Positions 53,545-63,079 of a stretch of 64,000 nucleotides of DNA are shown here, piece by piece; position 1 is the first letter of the stretch; every line of letters begins with the position of its first letter. The notes under the pieces are model-generated. The model saw only the letters and a program-made list of their open reading frames with translations, ran no database searches and was not told where the DNA came from. Source of the DNA: Bacteroidales bacterium (GTDB lineage Bacteria > Bacteroidota > Bacteroidia > Bacteroidales > WCHB1-69); contig JAEEQE010000011.1 of NCBI GenBank assembly GCA_016285145.1, positions 1 through 64,000 of the forward strand, read 5' to 3'. Position numbers and translations under genes: made by a program.

Positions 53545-54390
53545 ATGCAATACAACGAGATCAAACTCACGATCACGCCAGCCGATCCGTGGAAGGATAT
53601 TTTCACCTCCATGATGGCCGATGCCGGCTGTGACAGTTTTATGGACGGGGAGAGCGACAATGAGCTTCTCTGTTATATACCAGTGAAAGATTACGATGAG
53701 GCGGTCATCCGCAGCATTGTGGAAGAGCACGGCTTCGACGGCGTGCAGGTGACCTGTGCGGTGCAGGCTATGCCTGACAAGGATTGGAACGCCGAATGGG
53801 AGGCGAATTACACCCCGGTGCTGATTGACGACCGTTGCTATATTCGCGCCCCGTTCCACCCCGCCATGCCGGAGAGCGAATACGAAATCATCATCGAGCC
53901 CAAAATGTCGTTCGGAACGGCACACCACGCCACCACCTTCCAGATGGCACAGTACGTGATGGAGACCGACGTGGAGGGCAAGTCCCTCTTGGATATGGGC
54001 TCGGGGACGGGTGTGCTGGCCATTCTGGCCCGTATGAGGGGCGCGTCGCCGGTGACCGCCATCGACAATGACGAGTGGGCATACCGGAATGCATTAGAAA
54101 ATGTGGAGCACAATCATTGTACGGACATCAAAGTGTTTTTGGGCGATGCATCTTTGCTTGGCACCGAAAACTACGACATCATTTTGGCCAATATCAACCG
54201 GAATATCCTGCTGAACGACATTCCCACATACGTGAAATGCCTGAATCCGAAAGGATTGTTGTTTATGAGTGGCTTTTATGACGGTAACGATTTGGAAGCC
54301 ATCCGGAAATGTTGCGCCGCAAACGGCATGGAATATGTCTCCCACAAAGTGAAAGACCAATGGGTGGCGGTCAAATTCATTAAAGCATAA
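53545..54390 (+). CDS. prmA: Ribosomal protein L11 methyltransferase
   Basis: 281 residues. SAM-dependent methylation of L11. The SAM loop is LLDMGSGTGVLAILARMRGA (near 150-168), followed by AIDNDEWAYRNALENVEHN and the NxxPxx-type position filled by ILANINRNILLNDIP. The N-terminal domain (DWNAEWEANYTPVLIDDRCY, KMSFGTAHHATT) matches PrmA. Two bases separate it from the next, very long gene. Confidence 0.94.
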   Translation: MQYNEIKLTITPADPWKDIFTSMMADAGCDSFMDGESDNELLCYIPVKDYDEAVIRSIVEEHGFDGVQVTCAVQAMPDKDWNAEWEANYTPVLIDDRCYIRAPFHPAMPESEYEIIIEPKMSFGTAHHATTFQMAQYVMETDVEGKSLLDMGSGTGVLAILARMRGASPVTAIDNDEWAYRNALENVEHNHCTDIKVFLGDASLLGTENYDIILANINRNILLNDIPTYVKCLNPKGLLFMSGFYDGNDLEAIRKCCAANGMEYVSHKVKDQWVAVKFIKA

Positions 54391-54392
54391 GT

Positions 54393-57300
54393 ATGAAAAA
54401 ATTAGCGCTGTTATTCGTGCTGTTGTGCCCGGTTTTATGGAGTCAGGCGCAGCGTTTCACCTCTTTTTCCACGAATCCCGAACAGACGGTGGAGGAGATG
54501 AAAACCTTTTTCTCTTCCGTACCCAAAGAGCGTCAGAAGGAGGCCTCCGCCCTGTTGGATGAGTTCACCCTTTTCTGGACCACCTCAGTGGATTATGAGA
54601 CCCAGGAGGCTTTCATTGAGGCGGCCAACAAGATGGTGAAGAAGAAAATGCGTCCCATTCCGCACTTCCAGGCTCTCATCCATGCTTATTCGGCGTTTGT
54701 GCACAGCGATTTTGCCACTGAAACGGAAACGTGGAACAAGATCGTGGATTATCATGCCACGCACAATGTGACGCAGTTTCAAACGAAAATGCAGCTGTAT
54801 GTGCTGTTCTTTAAGGATAATGTATTAAACAAAGAGGATAATGTACGGTGGGTGTCGCAAGGATGGCCGGAAGCCATCGGTTTTGACAAGGAACCGTACG
54901 TGGACTTCAAAGATGTGGATTTAGTGGGCTATTCCAACAAAGACAGTCTGATCATCCAGAATGTTTCCGGTCGATATTTCCCAGGCACCTTGAAATTCCA
55001 GGCACGTGGTGGCAAGACCTATTGGGAGCGTGCCGGCCTTGGAGAGGATGTGTATGCCGAATATGGTCAGTACACCATTGATTTGCGCTTCCCGCACGTG
55101 ACGGTGGAGCATGCGCTATTCCATTACCCACAGCTCTTCTCAACCCCCATTCGGGGACGGGTGGAAGATAAGGCTATGTTGCCAGTTTCCGAAGAGAAGG
55201 CTGTTTATCCCCGTTTTTTAAGTGATGATAAAACCTTGACAATCAAAAATCTGTATAAGGATGTGGACTATCAGGGCGGTTTCGACCTGCGTGGCGCGTC
55301 CATCTATGGCACTACCACTGGCGATACGTTAGCCTATGTGACCATTTTCCGTGAAGGGAAACCGATTATCAGCGCCTCCTCTCACAGCTTCCTTATCAAG
55401 CCCACCAACCTCCTGTCGGAAGATGCCAAGGTGAGCATCTACTTGGGCGAGGATTCCATTTACCATCCTGCTGCCAATTTCAAATATGATAATGAAAAAA
55501 AGAACCTGTTGATTTCCAGACCCAAACAGGGTGTGGGACGTTCGCCGTTTTTCGATTCTTATCATAAATTGGATATTACGGTTGAATCCGTGCAGTGGAA
55601 CACGGAGGAGGCCCGCATCGAATTCAAGCCCATCGTGGGTAAGACCAGCGAGCAGCCTGCATTCTTCGAATCTCAAAACTATTTTGACAAATCGGTGATG
55701 CATGAGATTGAAGGCTACAACAATGTGAACCCGCTTTACACGCTCTGGCAGTTGTTCAACAGTGCCGGCTACGAGGATCTCACCATCGAGGATGTGATCC
55801 GTTGGTTCAACAAGCCGCCGTTGGACATCAAGGCCATGATGATTGACTTTGCCGCCAGGGGTTTTGTGGAGTACGACATCAACCAGAACCATATCCGTTA
55901 TCGTAGCAAAATCGCCCGTTATCTGAACAATCAGGTGAAAAAGAAAGACTACGACTACATCAAATTGGAGTCCAAGACCCATTATGCCTCCATGGATTTG
56001 CTTACCAACGATTTGAAAATCACGGGATGTGACTTTTTCGTCTATAGCGATCCGCAGATTGTGAACGTTTATCCGAGTAACGAGGTGGTGACCGTCAAGA
56101 AGAACCGCGACATGACCTTCTCGGGTCGGGTGATTGGTGGATTGTTCGATTTCGTGGCCCACAACTGCTATTTTGACTATGACCGTTTCCAAGTGGATAT
56201 GAAGGTCATTGACACGCTCATCATGTATGTGGAGGACAAAAACGGCCCGCAGGATATGTACGGCGACTACCAGTTGCGGCGCGTGCGCAGCGCCATCGAG
56301 GAGATCTCCGGTATCCTCTACATCGACGCGCCGGGCAATAAGAGCGGCATGACCGACTACCCCGAGTATCCTATCTTCGAGGCCCGCAAAGGCGGCAAGG
56401 TCTTCTATGACCAGCCTTACGTGCTGAACGGCGTTTACAATCGCGACCGCTTCTACTATGCGGTGAATCAGTTCAGGGTGGTGAATCTCGACAACTTCGA
56501 AATCGACTCTATGAAATTCACCGGCGCTCTCGTCTCCGGCGGCATCTTCCCCGACATTGCCGAGCCCTTGCAGGTACGTCCCGACTTCTCGTTAGGCTTC
56601 CGTCACAGGACCGCCGGACTGCCGATGTATGCCGGTCGTGGCAACTATCAGGGTCTGGTGGACTTGAGCAACCGTGGTCTGCGCGGGCGGGGCAACATCG
56701 ACTACGTGACCTCGCACACCACATCCGACAGCATAGTCTTCTATCTGGATTCCACCAACGGAAGCGCCGACAAGCATATTGTGGATGAGCAGGTGGCCGG
56801 CACGGAATTCCCGCCTGCCTCTGTGAACGACGCCTATCTGCACTGGGAACCGTACAAAGACAGGATGTTCATCCACTCTGTTTCGGAACCAGTGGACATC
56901 TTCAAGGAGACCAAGTTGGCCGGCAACACGGAAATCACACCGCACGGCATGTACGGTGCCGGCACGCAGACCTTCGGACGGGCCGACATCACCTCCAAGC
57001 GATTCTCGTACAAACATCATGAGCTGCTGGCGGACACAGCCGACCTGCGAATCTACGATATCAGCAATGGCAATGACAACATTGCCTTCTCTACCGACAA
57101 CTACCGCTCTCACATCGACTTCGAAACCCGCAAGGGTAATTTCAAAGCCAATGGCGAGGCTTCAGAGGTCTTCTTTGTGAAAAACGAGTTTAAGGCCAAA
57201 GCCCATGAGTTTGACTGGGATCCCATCGACTCCACCTTGTTACGTTTCAAGTGGGACGATCCTTACAAGGATGTGGATATCAACAACACGCCCTCGCGGG

Positions 57301-58892
57301 AGTTGGTGGACATGCGGAGCCAGGGCAACGAACTTTATGCCTCCGACCCATCCAAAGGCTTCCGTTTCACCGCGCTGAGTGCGGAATTTGATTTCACGAA
57401 AAATGTCATCTATGCTCATGGTGTACGCTATATCAATGTGGGCGATGCGGCGGTGATTCCCCACGACGGTGAGGTGGTCATCCGGAAGAAAGCCACCATC
57501 GACCTGCTGCAAAAATCGAGGATTCTTGCCGGTCGCGAAAACAAATACCATGAATTGTACGACTGCAACGTGCGTCTGCAGACAGCCACCAAGTTTTATG
57601 GCAACGGCTATTACGATTATGTGGATGAGAACAAACTGGTGCAGCAGCTTTATTTTGACACCGTATATTTTATGAAGGAGACCTTCGGTGAGGCGAAAAT
57701 CCCTCGGGAGAAGGACTTCCAATTCAGCGACCAGTTTGGCTTTGACGGTCGGGCGGAGCTGCACAGCACGCAACCATTCCTTTCCTATTTCGGTGGCGTG
57801 GAAATCCGTACAGGCTGCGACACGCTCCGTCACGCACGCATGAAGATCCTGCAGCAGGTGGACCCCAACAACATCATGCTTCAGGTGCATGAGCGCACCA
57901 AGGACATGGACGAACGCAAGGTGGTGGTGGCCATCACCTCCTCCAACCAGACCGGACGCATCTATACGGCTTTTGGCGTGGCCAAGGACCAATTCAACGA
58001 TGCTGAATACATCAACGTGTTCGGATATATCACTTACGACAAGGAAACGCATGAGTTCAAGGCGGCCTCCAAAGAGAAGCTGATGGATCCCACCGTGCCG
58101 GGTAATATCATCACTGTAAACAAGGACAACTGTGTGGCCACCGGTACCGGAAAAATTGACATGGGTACCAAATTGGGCCGTGTGGATTTTGTGACGAATG
58201 GTACTATTGTGAATTACATCACCGCCGACTCGGCAGAAATGCACCTCACCACCTCCATCGATTTCTTCTTCAATGAAGAGTCCATGAGGCTTATGAACAA
58301 GGCATTGGAAAACACCACCACCTTGGATTTTGTGGATGTCTCCAACGATGAGGCTTACGACCAAGCTTTGTACAACATATTAGGGAAGACGGAATACGAG
58401 CGCTATACCCGTAATGTGGCGTTGGGTAACCAGCGTCGTCTGCCTGAAAAATTGCAGGTCCGTTTCCTGTTTTCCAATATCGATTTCGAATGGGACAAGG
58501 ACAAATCCACGTTCAAATCGCAAACTATTTTGCCTTTGATTATTTGTGGGTCCAAAACGGTATATAAGATGGTCCCTGGTCGTATCGTGATTGAAAAACG
58601 TGGTTCCCGCAACAAGTTGTATCTATACTTCGAGTTTGACGAGCAGTTCTACTATTTCCAATTCGACAACAATGTCGTGTCGGCTTTCTCTTCTGACAAG
58701 AACTTCAACGATGCCATCAAGAACACCAAGCCCAAGAACAAATCATTAGCTCCGGACAATACCAAAGGACTTCCGTCGTTCTCCTACAAGTTGGGCAACC
58801 GTGGATGGAAGAACAAATTTGTGAAGAATTATTTTACCAACATAGATAAAGAGGAAGAGGAAGACGAACCCGAAACCGAAACCAACGAATAA
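54393..58892 (+). CDS. Giant exported protein, function unknown
   Basis: 1,499 residues, the longest gene here. The signal peptide is LALLFVLLCPVLWSQAQ. The first ~130 residues are helical; the rest is predominantly beta with repeated short units in which Asp-rich and aromatic residues alternate (MTFSGRVIGGLFDFVAHNCY, FGRADITSKRFSYKHHELLA). This appearance is reminiscent of a long beta-solenoid or OstA/LptA-like jellyroll stack, but no motif proves it. It ends in an acidic tail (DKEEEEDEPETETNE). There is no type IX secretion tail. Co-transcription with prmA is likely from the two-base gap. I do not recognise a family. Confidence 0.78.
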   Translation: MKKLALLFVLLCPVLWSQAQRFTSFSTNPEQTVEEMKTFFSSVPKERQKEASALLDEFTLFWTTSVDYETQEAFIEAANKMVKKKMRPIPHFQALIHAYSAFVHSDFATETETWNKIVDYHATHNVTQFQTKMQLYVLFFKDNVLNKEDNVRWVSQGWPEAIGFDKEPYVDFKDVDLVGYSNKDSLIIQNVSGRYFPGTLKFQARGGKTYWERAGLGEDVYAEYGQYTIDLRFPHVTVEHALFHYPQLFSTPIRGRVEDKAMLPVSEEKAVYPRFLSDDKTLTIKNLYKDVDYQGGFDLRGASIYGTTTGDTLAYVTIFREGKPIISASSHSFLIKPTNLLSEDAKVSIYLGEDSIYHPAANFKYDNEKKNLLISRPKQGVGRSPFFDSYHKLDITVESVQWNTEEARIEFKPIVGKTSEQPAFFESQNYFDKSVMHEIEGYNNVNPLYTLWQLFNSAGYEDLTIEDVIRWFNKPPLDIKAMMIDFAARGFVEYDINQNHIRYRSKIARYLNNQVKKKDYDYIKLESKTHYASMDLLTNDLKITGCDFFVYSDPQIVNVYPSNEVVTVKKNRDMTFSGRVIGGLFDFVAHNCYFDYDRFQVDMKVIDTLIMYVEDKNGPQDMYGDYQLRRVRSAIEEISGILYIDAPGNKSGMTDYPEYPIFEARKGGKVFYDQPYVLNGVYNRDRFYYAVNQFRVVNLDNFEIDSMKFTGALVSGGIFPDIAEPLQVRPDFSLGFRHRTAGLPMYAGRGNYQGLVDLSNRGLRGRGNIDYVTSHTTSDSIVFYLDSTNGSADKHIVDEQVAGTEFPPASVNDAYLHWEPYKDRMFIHSVSEPVDIFKETKLAGNTEITPHGMYGAGTQTFGRADITSKRFSYKHHELLADTADLRIYDISNGNDNIAFSTDNYRSHIDFETRKGNFKANGEASEVFFVKNEFKAKAHEFDWDPIDSTLLRFKWDDPYKDVDINNTPSRELVDMRSQGNELYASDPSKGFRFTALSAEFDFTKNVIYAHGVRYINVGDAAVIPHDGEVVIRKKATIDLLQKSRILAGRENKYHELYDCNVRLQTATKFYGNGYYDYVDENKLVQQLYFDTVYFMKETFGEAKIPREKDFQFSDQFGFDGRAELHSTQPFLSYFGGVEIRTGCDTLRHARMKILQQVDPNNIMLQVHERTKDMDERKVVVAITSSNQTGRIYTAFGVAKDQFNDAEYINVFGYITYDKETHEFKAASKEKLMDPTVPGNIITVNKDNCVATGTGKIDMGTKLGRVDFVTNGTIVNYITADSAEMHLTTSIDFFFNEESMRLMNKALENTTTLDFVDVSNDEAYDQALYNILGKTEYERYTRNVALGNQRRLPEKLQVRFLFSNIDFEWDKDKSTFKSQTILPLIICGSKTVYKMVPGRIVIEKRGSRNKLYLYFEFDEQFYYFQFDNNVVSAFSSDKNFNDAIKNTKPKNKSLAPDNTKGLPSFSYKLGNRGWKNKFVKNYFTNIDKEEEEDEPETETNE

Positions 58893-58900
58893 CCTTTCCT

Positions 58901-58930
58901 TGTAGAGATGTGCCATGGCGCGTCTCTACA
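58901..58930. repeat. 30-bp dispersed palindrome, copy 2
   Basis: It differs from copy 1 (21709-21738) at three positions. The two arm changes (GATGTGC for GACGCGC) turn two G-C pairs into G-U pairs in RNA, so the 13-bp stem is kept. It lies eight bases after the stop of the giant gene. Confidence 0.88.
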
Positions 58931-58969
58931 TCTCATTTTTAAAACATAAACCTAAAAGAATACAACCCT

Positions 58970-59998
58970 ATGTCTCATCCCATCCTCATAGCTGGACCTT
59001 GCGCCGCGGAGAGCGAGCAGCAGTTGAACAGGACTGCGACGCAGTTGTATGATGCGGTGCAGGCACGTGGGCGACGCTTGGACTTCTTCCGGGCTGGCGT
59101 TTGGAAGCCGCGCAGCCATCCCGACAGCTTCACCGGCTTGGGGGAGCAGGCACTTCCCTGGTTGGCGGAAATACACCGGCAGTTCGGATTTGACATCTGT
59201 GTGGAGGTGATGACGGCACAGCAGGTGGAATTGTGCGAAAAGCATGGCATCACCGCTTTTTGGGTGGGTGCGCGCACGGGCGTGAACCCCTTGGATGTGC
59301 AGAAGATTGCCGACGCGGTAAAAGGCAAGCCTTTCACGGTAATGGTGAAAAACCCGTTGGTGGCGGATTTCAAACTGTGGGTTGGCAATGTGGAACGCTT
59401 CCTGAATGCCGACATTGCCGCCGTGATGGCCATCCACCGGGGCTTCTCCGACCGCAATGAGAATGTGTATCGGAATGCTCCCTGCTGGGAGATTCCCGTG
59501 GAGCTGAAAATCCGCTATCCGGAATTGCCTATTCTCTGCGATCCCTCGCACCTCTGCGGCGATGTGCGCTATATCCCGCAGATGGCACAGCTGTCGCAGG
59601 TGTATGGCTTCAACGGACTGATGGTGGAGTGTCATTGCGATCCCACACACGCACTCAGTGATGCCGCGCAGCAGATGACACCCGCACAGTGGGGAGAAAT
59701 GCTTGACGGAATCCAATTCACGACCAATGCACCCAACTTGGATCTGGTACGGCAGCGGGCCATTTTGGAAAACATTGATACCCAGCTTAGTGCTCTCTTG
59801 GAACAACGAATGCAGGTGGTGGACGATATTTCCAAGATAAAACAGGAAAACCATCTGCCGGTGGTCCAACCGATGCAGTGGCAAAAAGTGGTGGAACGCT
59901 ATCGCAAACCCTCCCAAGATGAAGCCTATCAAGCATTTATACAGCGGTTCTTGGATCTTCTGCACCAGGCATCCATCTCCCGCCAACAACACGATTGA
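58970..59998 (+). CDS. Bifunctional DAHP synthase / chorismate mutase
   Basis: 342 residues. The N-terminal ~250 residues are a DAHP synthase of the KDPS-like (type Ibeta) group: ILIAGPCAAESEQQL, FRAGVWKPRSHPDSF, MVKNPL and ILCDPSHLCGDVRY. The C-terminal ~90 residues are an AroQ chorismate mutase helix bundle (RQRAILENIDTQLSALLEQR, KIKQENHLPV). The fusion combines the first step of the shikimate pathway with the branch to Phe/Tyr and allows feedback control; it is widespread in Bacteroidota. Confidence 0.94.
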   Translation: MSHPILIAGPCAAESEQQLNRTATQLYDAVQARGRRLDFFRAGVWKPRSHPDSFTGLGEQALPWLAEIHRQFGFDICVEVMTAQQVELCEKHGITAFWVGARTGVNPLDVQKIADAVKGKPFTVMVKNPLVADFKLWVGNVERFLNADIAAVMAIHRGFSDRNENVYRNAPCWEIPVELKIRYPELPILCDPSHLCGDVRYIPQMAQLSQVYGFNGLMVECHCDPTHALSDAAQQMTPAQWGEMLDGIQFTTNAPNLDLVRQRAILENIDTQLSALLEQRMQVVDDISKIKQENHLPVVQPMQWQKVVERYRKPSQDEAYQAFIQRFLDLLHQASISRQQHD

Positions 59999-60040
59999 TT
60001 CGACTATACCATATATTATTAATAACAAAAACATAATTCC

Positions 60041-61645
60041 TTGGCTACTAAACAATACAACGGTTGGATTCTGTTCCTCTATCTGCTTATCGCATTCTTA
60101 TTCGGAGTGTCGGTAGCGGTGAACTTTTTACCTTCCAAAAAGCAGACATACGCACATCGTCAGCTAAGCAAGCTGGATGAGGTGTTGCATTATATTGATG
60201 CTTATTACGTGGATTCGGTGGATATGGATTCGGTGTATGACTTGGCCATCAGCACAGTGTTGCAAAGTCTGGATCCGCACTCCGCCTATTCCTCTTTTGA
60301 AGATAATAAAACCATGATGGAATCGCTGAACGGGGCGTTTGAAGGAGTGGGCATACAGTTCAACATCATGAACGACACGGTGATGGTGATAGCCACCATT
60401 TCGGGCGGACCTTCGGAGAAGGCGGGTGTGCGCGCCGGCGACCGCATCGTGAGTGTGGACGGAAAATCCATGATAAAAGCAACAAACGAACAGGTTTTTA
60501 AAATGTTGCGTGGCAAGAAGGGCACCAAGGTGAAGATGGGTATCCGGCGGCCCGGATTTTCAGAGACCTATACATACGAGGTGAAACGCGACGTAATTCC
60601 GACGTATACTGTAGATGTGGCGTATATGTTGGACAAGCAGACGGGATACATCCGGCTGAATGAGTTTGGAGCCACCACGACGGAAGAATTCCGGAAGGCC
60701 ATTACCAAGCTGCAGCGCAGTGGGATGCGGCAGATGGTGCTGGACCTGCGTGGCAATGCGGGCGGGTTTCTGGACGCGGCCATCGGTGTGTGCGACGAGC
60801 TGCTTCCCAACCAGCAGCGCATCGTGTCGGTAGAGGGGTTGAAAGTGCGGCCCGAAATCTTCAAAGCCACCCGCAGGGGCAGTTTTGAACAAGGCGCGGT
60901 AGTGATCCTCATTGATGATTTCAGCGCCTCGGCCTCCGAGATTGTGGCAGGTGCCGTGCAGGACAACGACCGCGGCTATGTGGTGGGTCGCCGTTCCTTT
61001 GGCAAGGGGTTGGTGCAGAGACAATTCGACCTGTCCGACAAATCCACCATACGGCTTACCACAGCCCGTTATCATACGCCCAGTGGACGATGCATCCAGC
61101 GCGATTACCGCAAAGGCATCGAAGCCTACTATGAGGAACTTTATGAACGGTACTTGCGCGGCGAGATGGAAAATGCCGACAGTATTAAGATGGATAAAAC
61201 ATTGGAGTACAAGACTGTGGGTGGTCGTAGCGTGTATGGCGGCGGCGGTGTCATGCCTGACTATTTCGTGCCCCTTGACCGCGGCAACGCCTTGGACGGC
61301 TATTACCAGGTGGCCAACACCGCCGCCCTCAACCAGTATTCCTTCCATTATACGAACAGTCACAAAGAATCGTTGACGAAAGCTTATCCGAATGCCGCTT
61401 CTTTTGTGTCTAAAATGACCGTCACGGATGCGCAAATCAGCGAACTGCTGCGGTATTATCAAACCTTAAGCAAACAACAGGCTCCAACGCTCTCCACAGA
61501 ATCCAGAAAGGAACTGAAAGTGTGGTTGAAGGCTCTTATCGGGCGCAACCTCTACGGCAACGATGCCTTCTATCCCGTTATCAACCAATCCGACAAGACC
61601 ATAGCCAAGGCTTTGGAGGTGATAGGGGATGTGAAGACGGAATAA
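60041..61645 (+). CDS. S41-family C-terminal processing protease (CtpA-like)
   Basis: 534 residues, starting at TTG (60041); the in-frame stop at 60020-60025 excludes any earlier ATG. An N-terminal membrane anchor (ILFLYLLIAFLFGVSVAVNF) places the enzyme in the periplasm. A PDZ domain covers about 90-165 (GVGIQFNIMNDTVMVIATIS, SEKAGVRAGDRIVSVDGKSM). The protease domain has the Ser of DDFSASASEIVAGAVQD and the Lys of GRRSFGKGLVQ, the S41 Ser-Lys dyad. It trims C-termini of envelope proteins. Followed by a strong terminator. Confidence 0.93.
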   Translation: MATKQYNGWILFLYLLIAFLFGVSVAVNFLPSKKQTYAHRQLSKLDEVLHYIDAYYVDSVDMDSVYDLAISTVLQSLDPHSAYSSFEDNKTMMESLNGAFEGVGIQFNIMNDTVMVIATISGGPSEKAGVRAGDRIVSVDGKSMIKATNEQVFKMLRGKKGTKVKMGIRRPGFSETYTYEVKRDVIPTYTVDVAYMLDKQTGYIRLNEFGATTTEEFRKAITKLQRSGMRQMVLDLRGNAGGFLDAAIGVCDELLPNQQRIVSVEGLKVRPEIFKATRRGSFEQGAVVILIDDFSASASEIVAGAVQDNDRGYVVGRRSFGKGLVQRQFDLSDKSTIRLTTARYHTPSGRCIQRDYRKGIEAYYEELYERYLRGEMENADSIKMDKTLEYKTVGGRSVYGGGGVMPDYFVPLDRGNALDGYYQVANTAALNQYSFHYTNSHKESLTKAYPNAASFVSKMTVTDAQISELLRYYQTLSKQQAPTLSTESRKELKVWLKALIGRNLYGNDAFYPVINQSDKTIAKALEVIGDVKTE

Positions 61646-61677
61646 AAAAAAGGACGCGGAAACCGCGTCCTTTTTTT
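61644..61677. terminator. Bidirectional rho-independent terminator
   Basis: GGACGCGG-AAA-CCGCGTCC (61652-61670) is flanked by A7 and T7; it serves the S41 protease gene and, on the other strand, serA. Confidence 0.93.
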
Positions 61678-61695
61678 CAGTGAAATCATGAACTG

Positions 61696-62613
61696 TTATT
61701 TGTTCACTTGGAATTTCTTGTCACCGTTGACGAAGAAGTTCACAATCTGGTTGGCGGCGGCCAAACCGGCGTTGATGTTGGCCTCGGCGGTTTCGGCACC
61801 CTGTTTTTTCGGGGTGGCGAAGAAGCGTTTCTCAAACTTGCTGAACTCTTCCATGGCATCGGGAGCGATGTCGGTGCAGTATTTGAGGTCTTCGCGCTCA
61901 GCCATCAGGGCGATGAGTTCTTCCTCGTTGATGACTTCCTTGCGGGCGGTGTTGATCACGCAGCCGCCTTTCGGCATCAGACCTACCAGAGCCTTGTTGA
62001 TGGACTTCTTAGTCTGGTCGTTGGCCGGGATGTGCAGGGAAATGTAATTGCAGTTCTTGTACATCTCTTCGAGGGTAGCCGGAACGACAACGCCTTCGGC
62101 TTCCATCTTCTCTTTCGGCACAAACGGGTCGAAGGCCCAGACTTCCATACCGAGGGCGCGGGCCTTTTCAGCCACGAGGCGACCCACGTTGCCGTAAGCC
62201 TGGATACCGACTTTCTTGCCCTTCAGCTCGGCGCCGGTGCCGGGTTTGAAAGTGTTGCGGGCCATGTAGATCATCATGCCGAGGGCGAGTTCGGCCACGG
62301 CGTTGGAGTTTTGGCCGGGGGTGTTCATCGCCACGATGTTGTTGGCGGTGCAGGCGGCAAGGTCGAGGTTGTCGAAGCCGGCGCCGGCGCGCACGACCAC
62401 CTTGAGATTCTTGGCGGCATCAATCACTTGGGCCGTCACTTTGTCGGAGCGGACGATCATAGCGTCCACGTCGGCGACAGCGGCGTAGAGTTCTTCGGGA
62501 GTCTCGTATTTCTCCAGCAGAACTAATTCATAACCCGCTTTTTCCACGATAGCGCGAATGCCATCGACAGCGGCTTTTGCAAAAGGTTTTTGGGTTGCAA
62601 CTAATACTTTCAT
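61696..62613 (-). CDS. serA: D-3-phosphoglycerate dehydrogenase
   Basis: 305 residues, the short form without ACT domain. First step of serine synthesis. Substrate loop VVRAGAGFDNLDL and NAD loop IQAYGNVGRLVAEKARALGM (near 130-150) are clear, as is NTARKEVINEEEL. The segment that usually reads TPHxGA and supplies the catalytic His is ATPKKQGAETAEAN here, so the His is replaced by Lys. I recall the same change in other Bacteroidales SerA proteins, so it is likely a lineage trait rather than a defect. Paired with serC, but another gene separates them. Confidence 0.92.
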   Translation of the reverse strand: MKVLVATQKPFAKAAVDGIRAIVEKAGYELVLLEKYETPEELYAAVADVDAMIVRSDKVTAQVIDAAKNLKVVVRAGAGFDNLDLAACTANNIVAMNTPGQNSNAVAELALGMMIYMARNTFKPGTGAELKGKKVGIQAYGNVGRLVAEKARALGMEVWAFDPFVPKEKMEAEGVVVPATLEEMYKNCNYISLHIPANDQTKKSINKALVGLMPKGGCVINTARKEVINEEELIALMAEREDLKYCTDIAPDAMEEFSKFEKRFFATPKKQGAETAEANINAGLAAANQIVNFFVNGDKKFQVNK

Positions 62614-62640
62614 TATTCTGATTATTAAATTGTTAAATCA

Positions 62641-63072
62641 TTAAGATATTAAATTATTTTTTGCCTTTTTCTATTTCGAGATTGTTTTTTGCTGTTTTTA
62701 AACTTTTTGTGAGCATATTAATAATGAAATTCAATTCTTTTATCAATTCATCATACTCTTCCAAAGTTATTAAACCGCTATCCTTCAACAATCTTAACCA
62801 GTAATTTGATTCCCTTGCTTCTTTCAGTGATATATGAAATTTCGCAATGAAGTCATTAGTTGACTGTGCTCCAGATGCCTCTTCTATATTGGCTCCTATT
62901 GATGTTCCGGATTTGGCAAGTTGCTTTGAAATGATATATTCCTTTTCTTCAATCTGCAATTTTCTGCATAAAAGAATGATTTTTAGAGCAAATTGATAAG
63001 AATTATCCTTCAAAGCATCCTTCTTGCCATCTTCAGACATTATAGTTTAATATTTAATAATTTAATATCTTA
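62641..63072. repeat. 18-bp perfect inverted repeat flanking the four-helix-bundle gene
   Basis: 62641-62658 (TAAGATATTAAATTATTT) is the exact reverse complement of 63055-63072. The pair brackets the small gene in the serC-serA interval, giving a 432-bp cassette. Confidence 0.85.
62654..63040 (-). CDS. Four-helix-bundle protein (S23 / 23S rRNA IVP family)
   Basis: 128 residues. The family pattern is unmistakable: SYQFALKIILLCRKL, SKQLAKSGTSIGANIEEASG, AKFHISLKEARESNYWLRLL. Such proteins are encoded in rRNA intervening sequences or as free cassettes in many Bacteroidota, and form a pentameric helical bundle of unknown purpose. Here the gene is AT-rich compared with its neighbours, sits between serC and serA on their strand, and is enclosed by an 18-bp perfect inverted repeat, all of which suggest a mobile cassette. 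Confidence 0.9.
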   Translation of the reverse strand: MSEDGKKDALKDNSYQFALKIILLCRKLQIEEKEYIISKQLAKSGTSIGANIEEASGAQSTNDFIAKFHISLKEARESNYWLRLLKDSGLITLEEYDELIKELNFIINMLTKSLKTAKNNLEIEKGKK

Positions 63073-63079
63073 GTAAATA

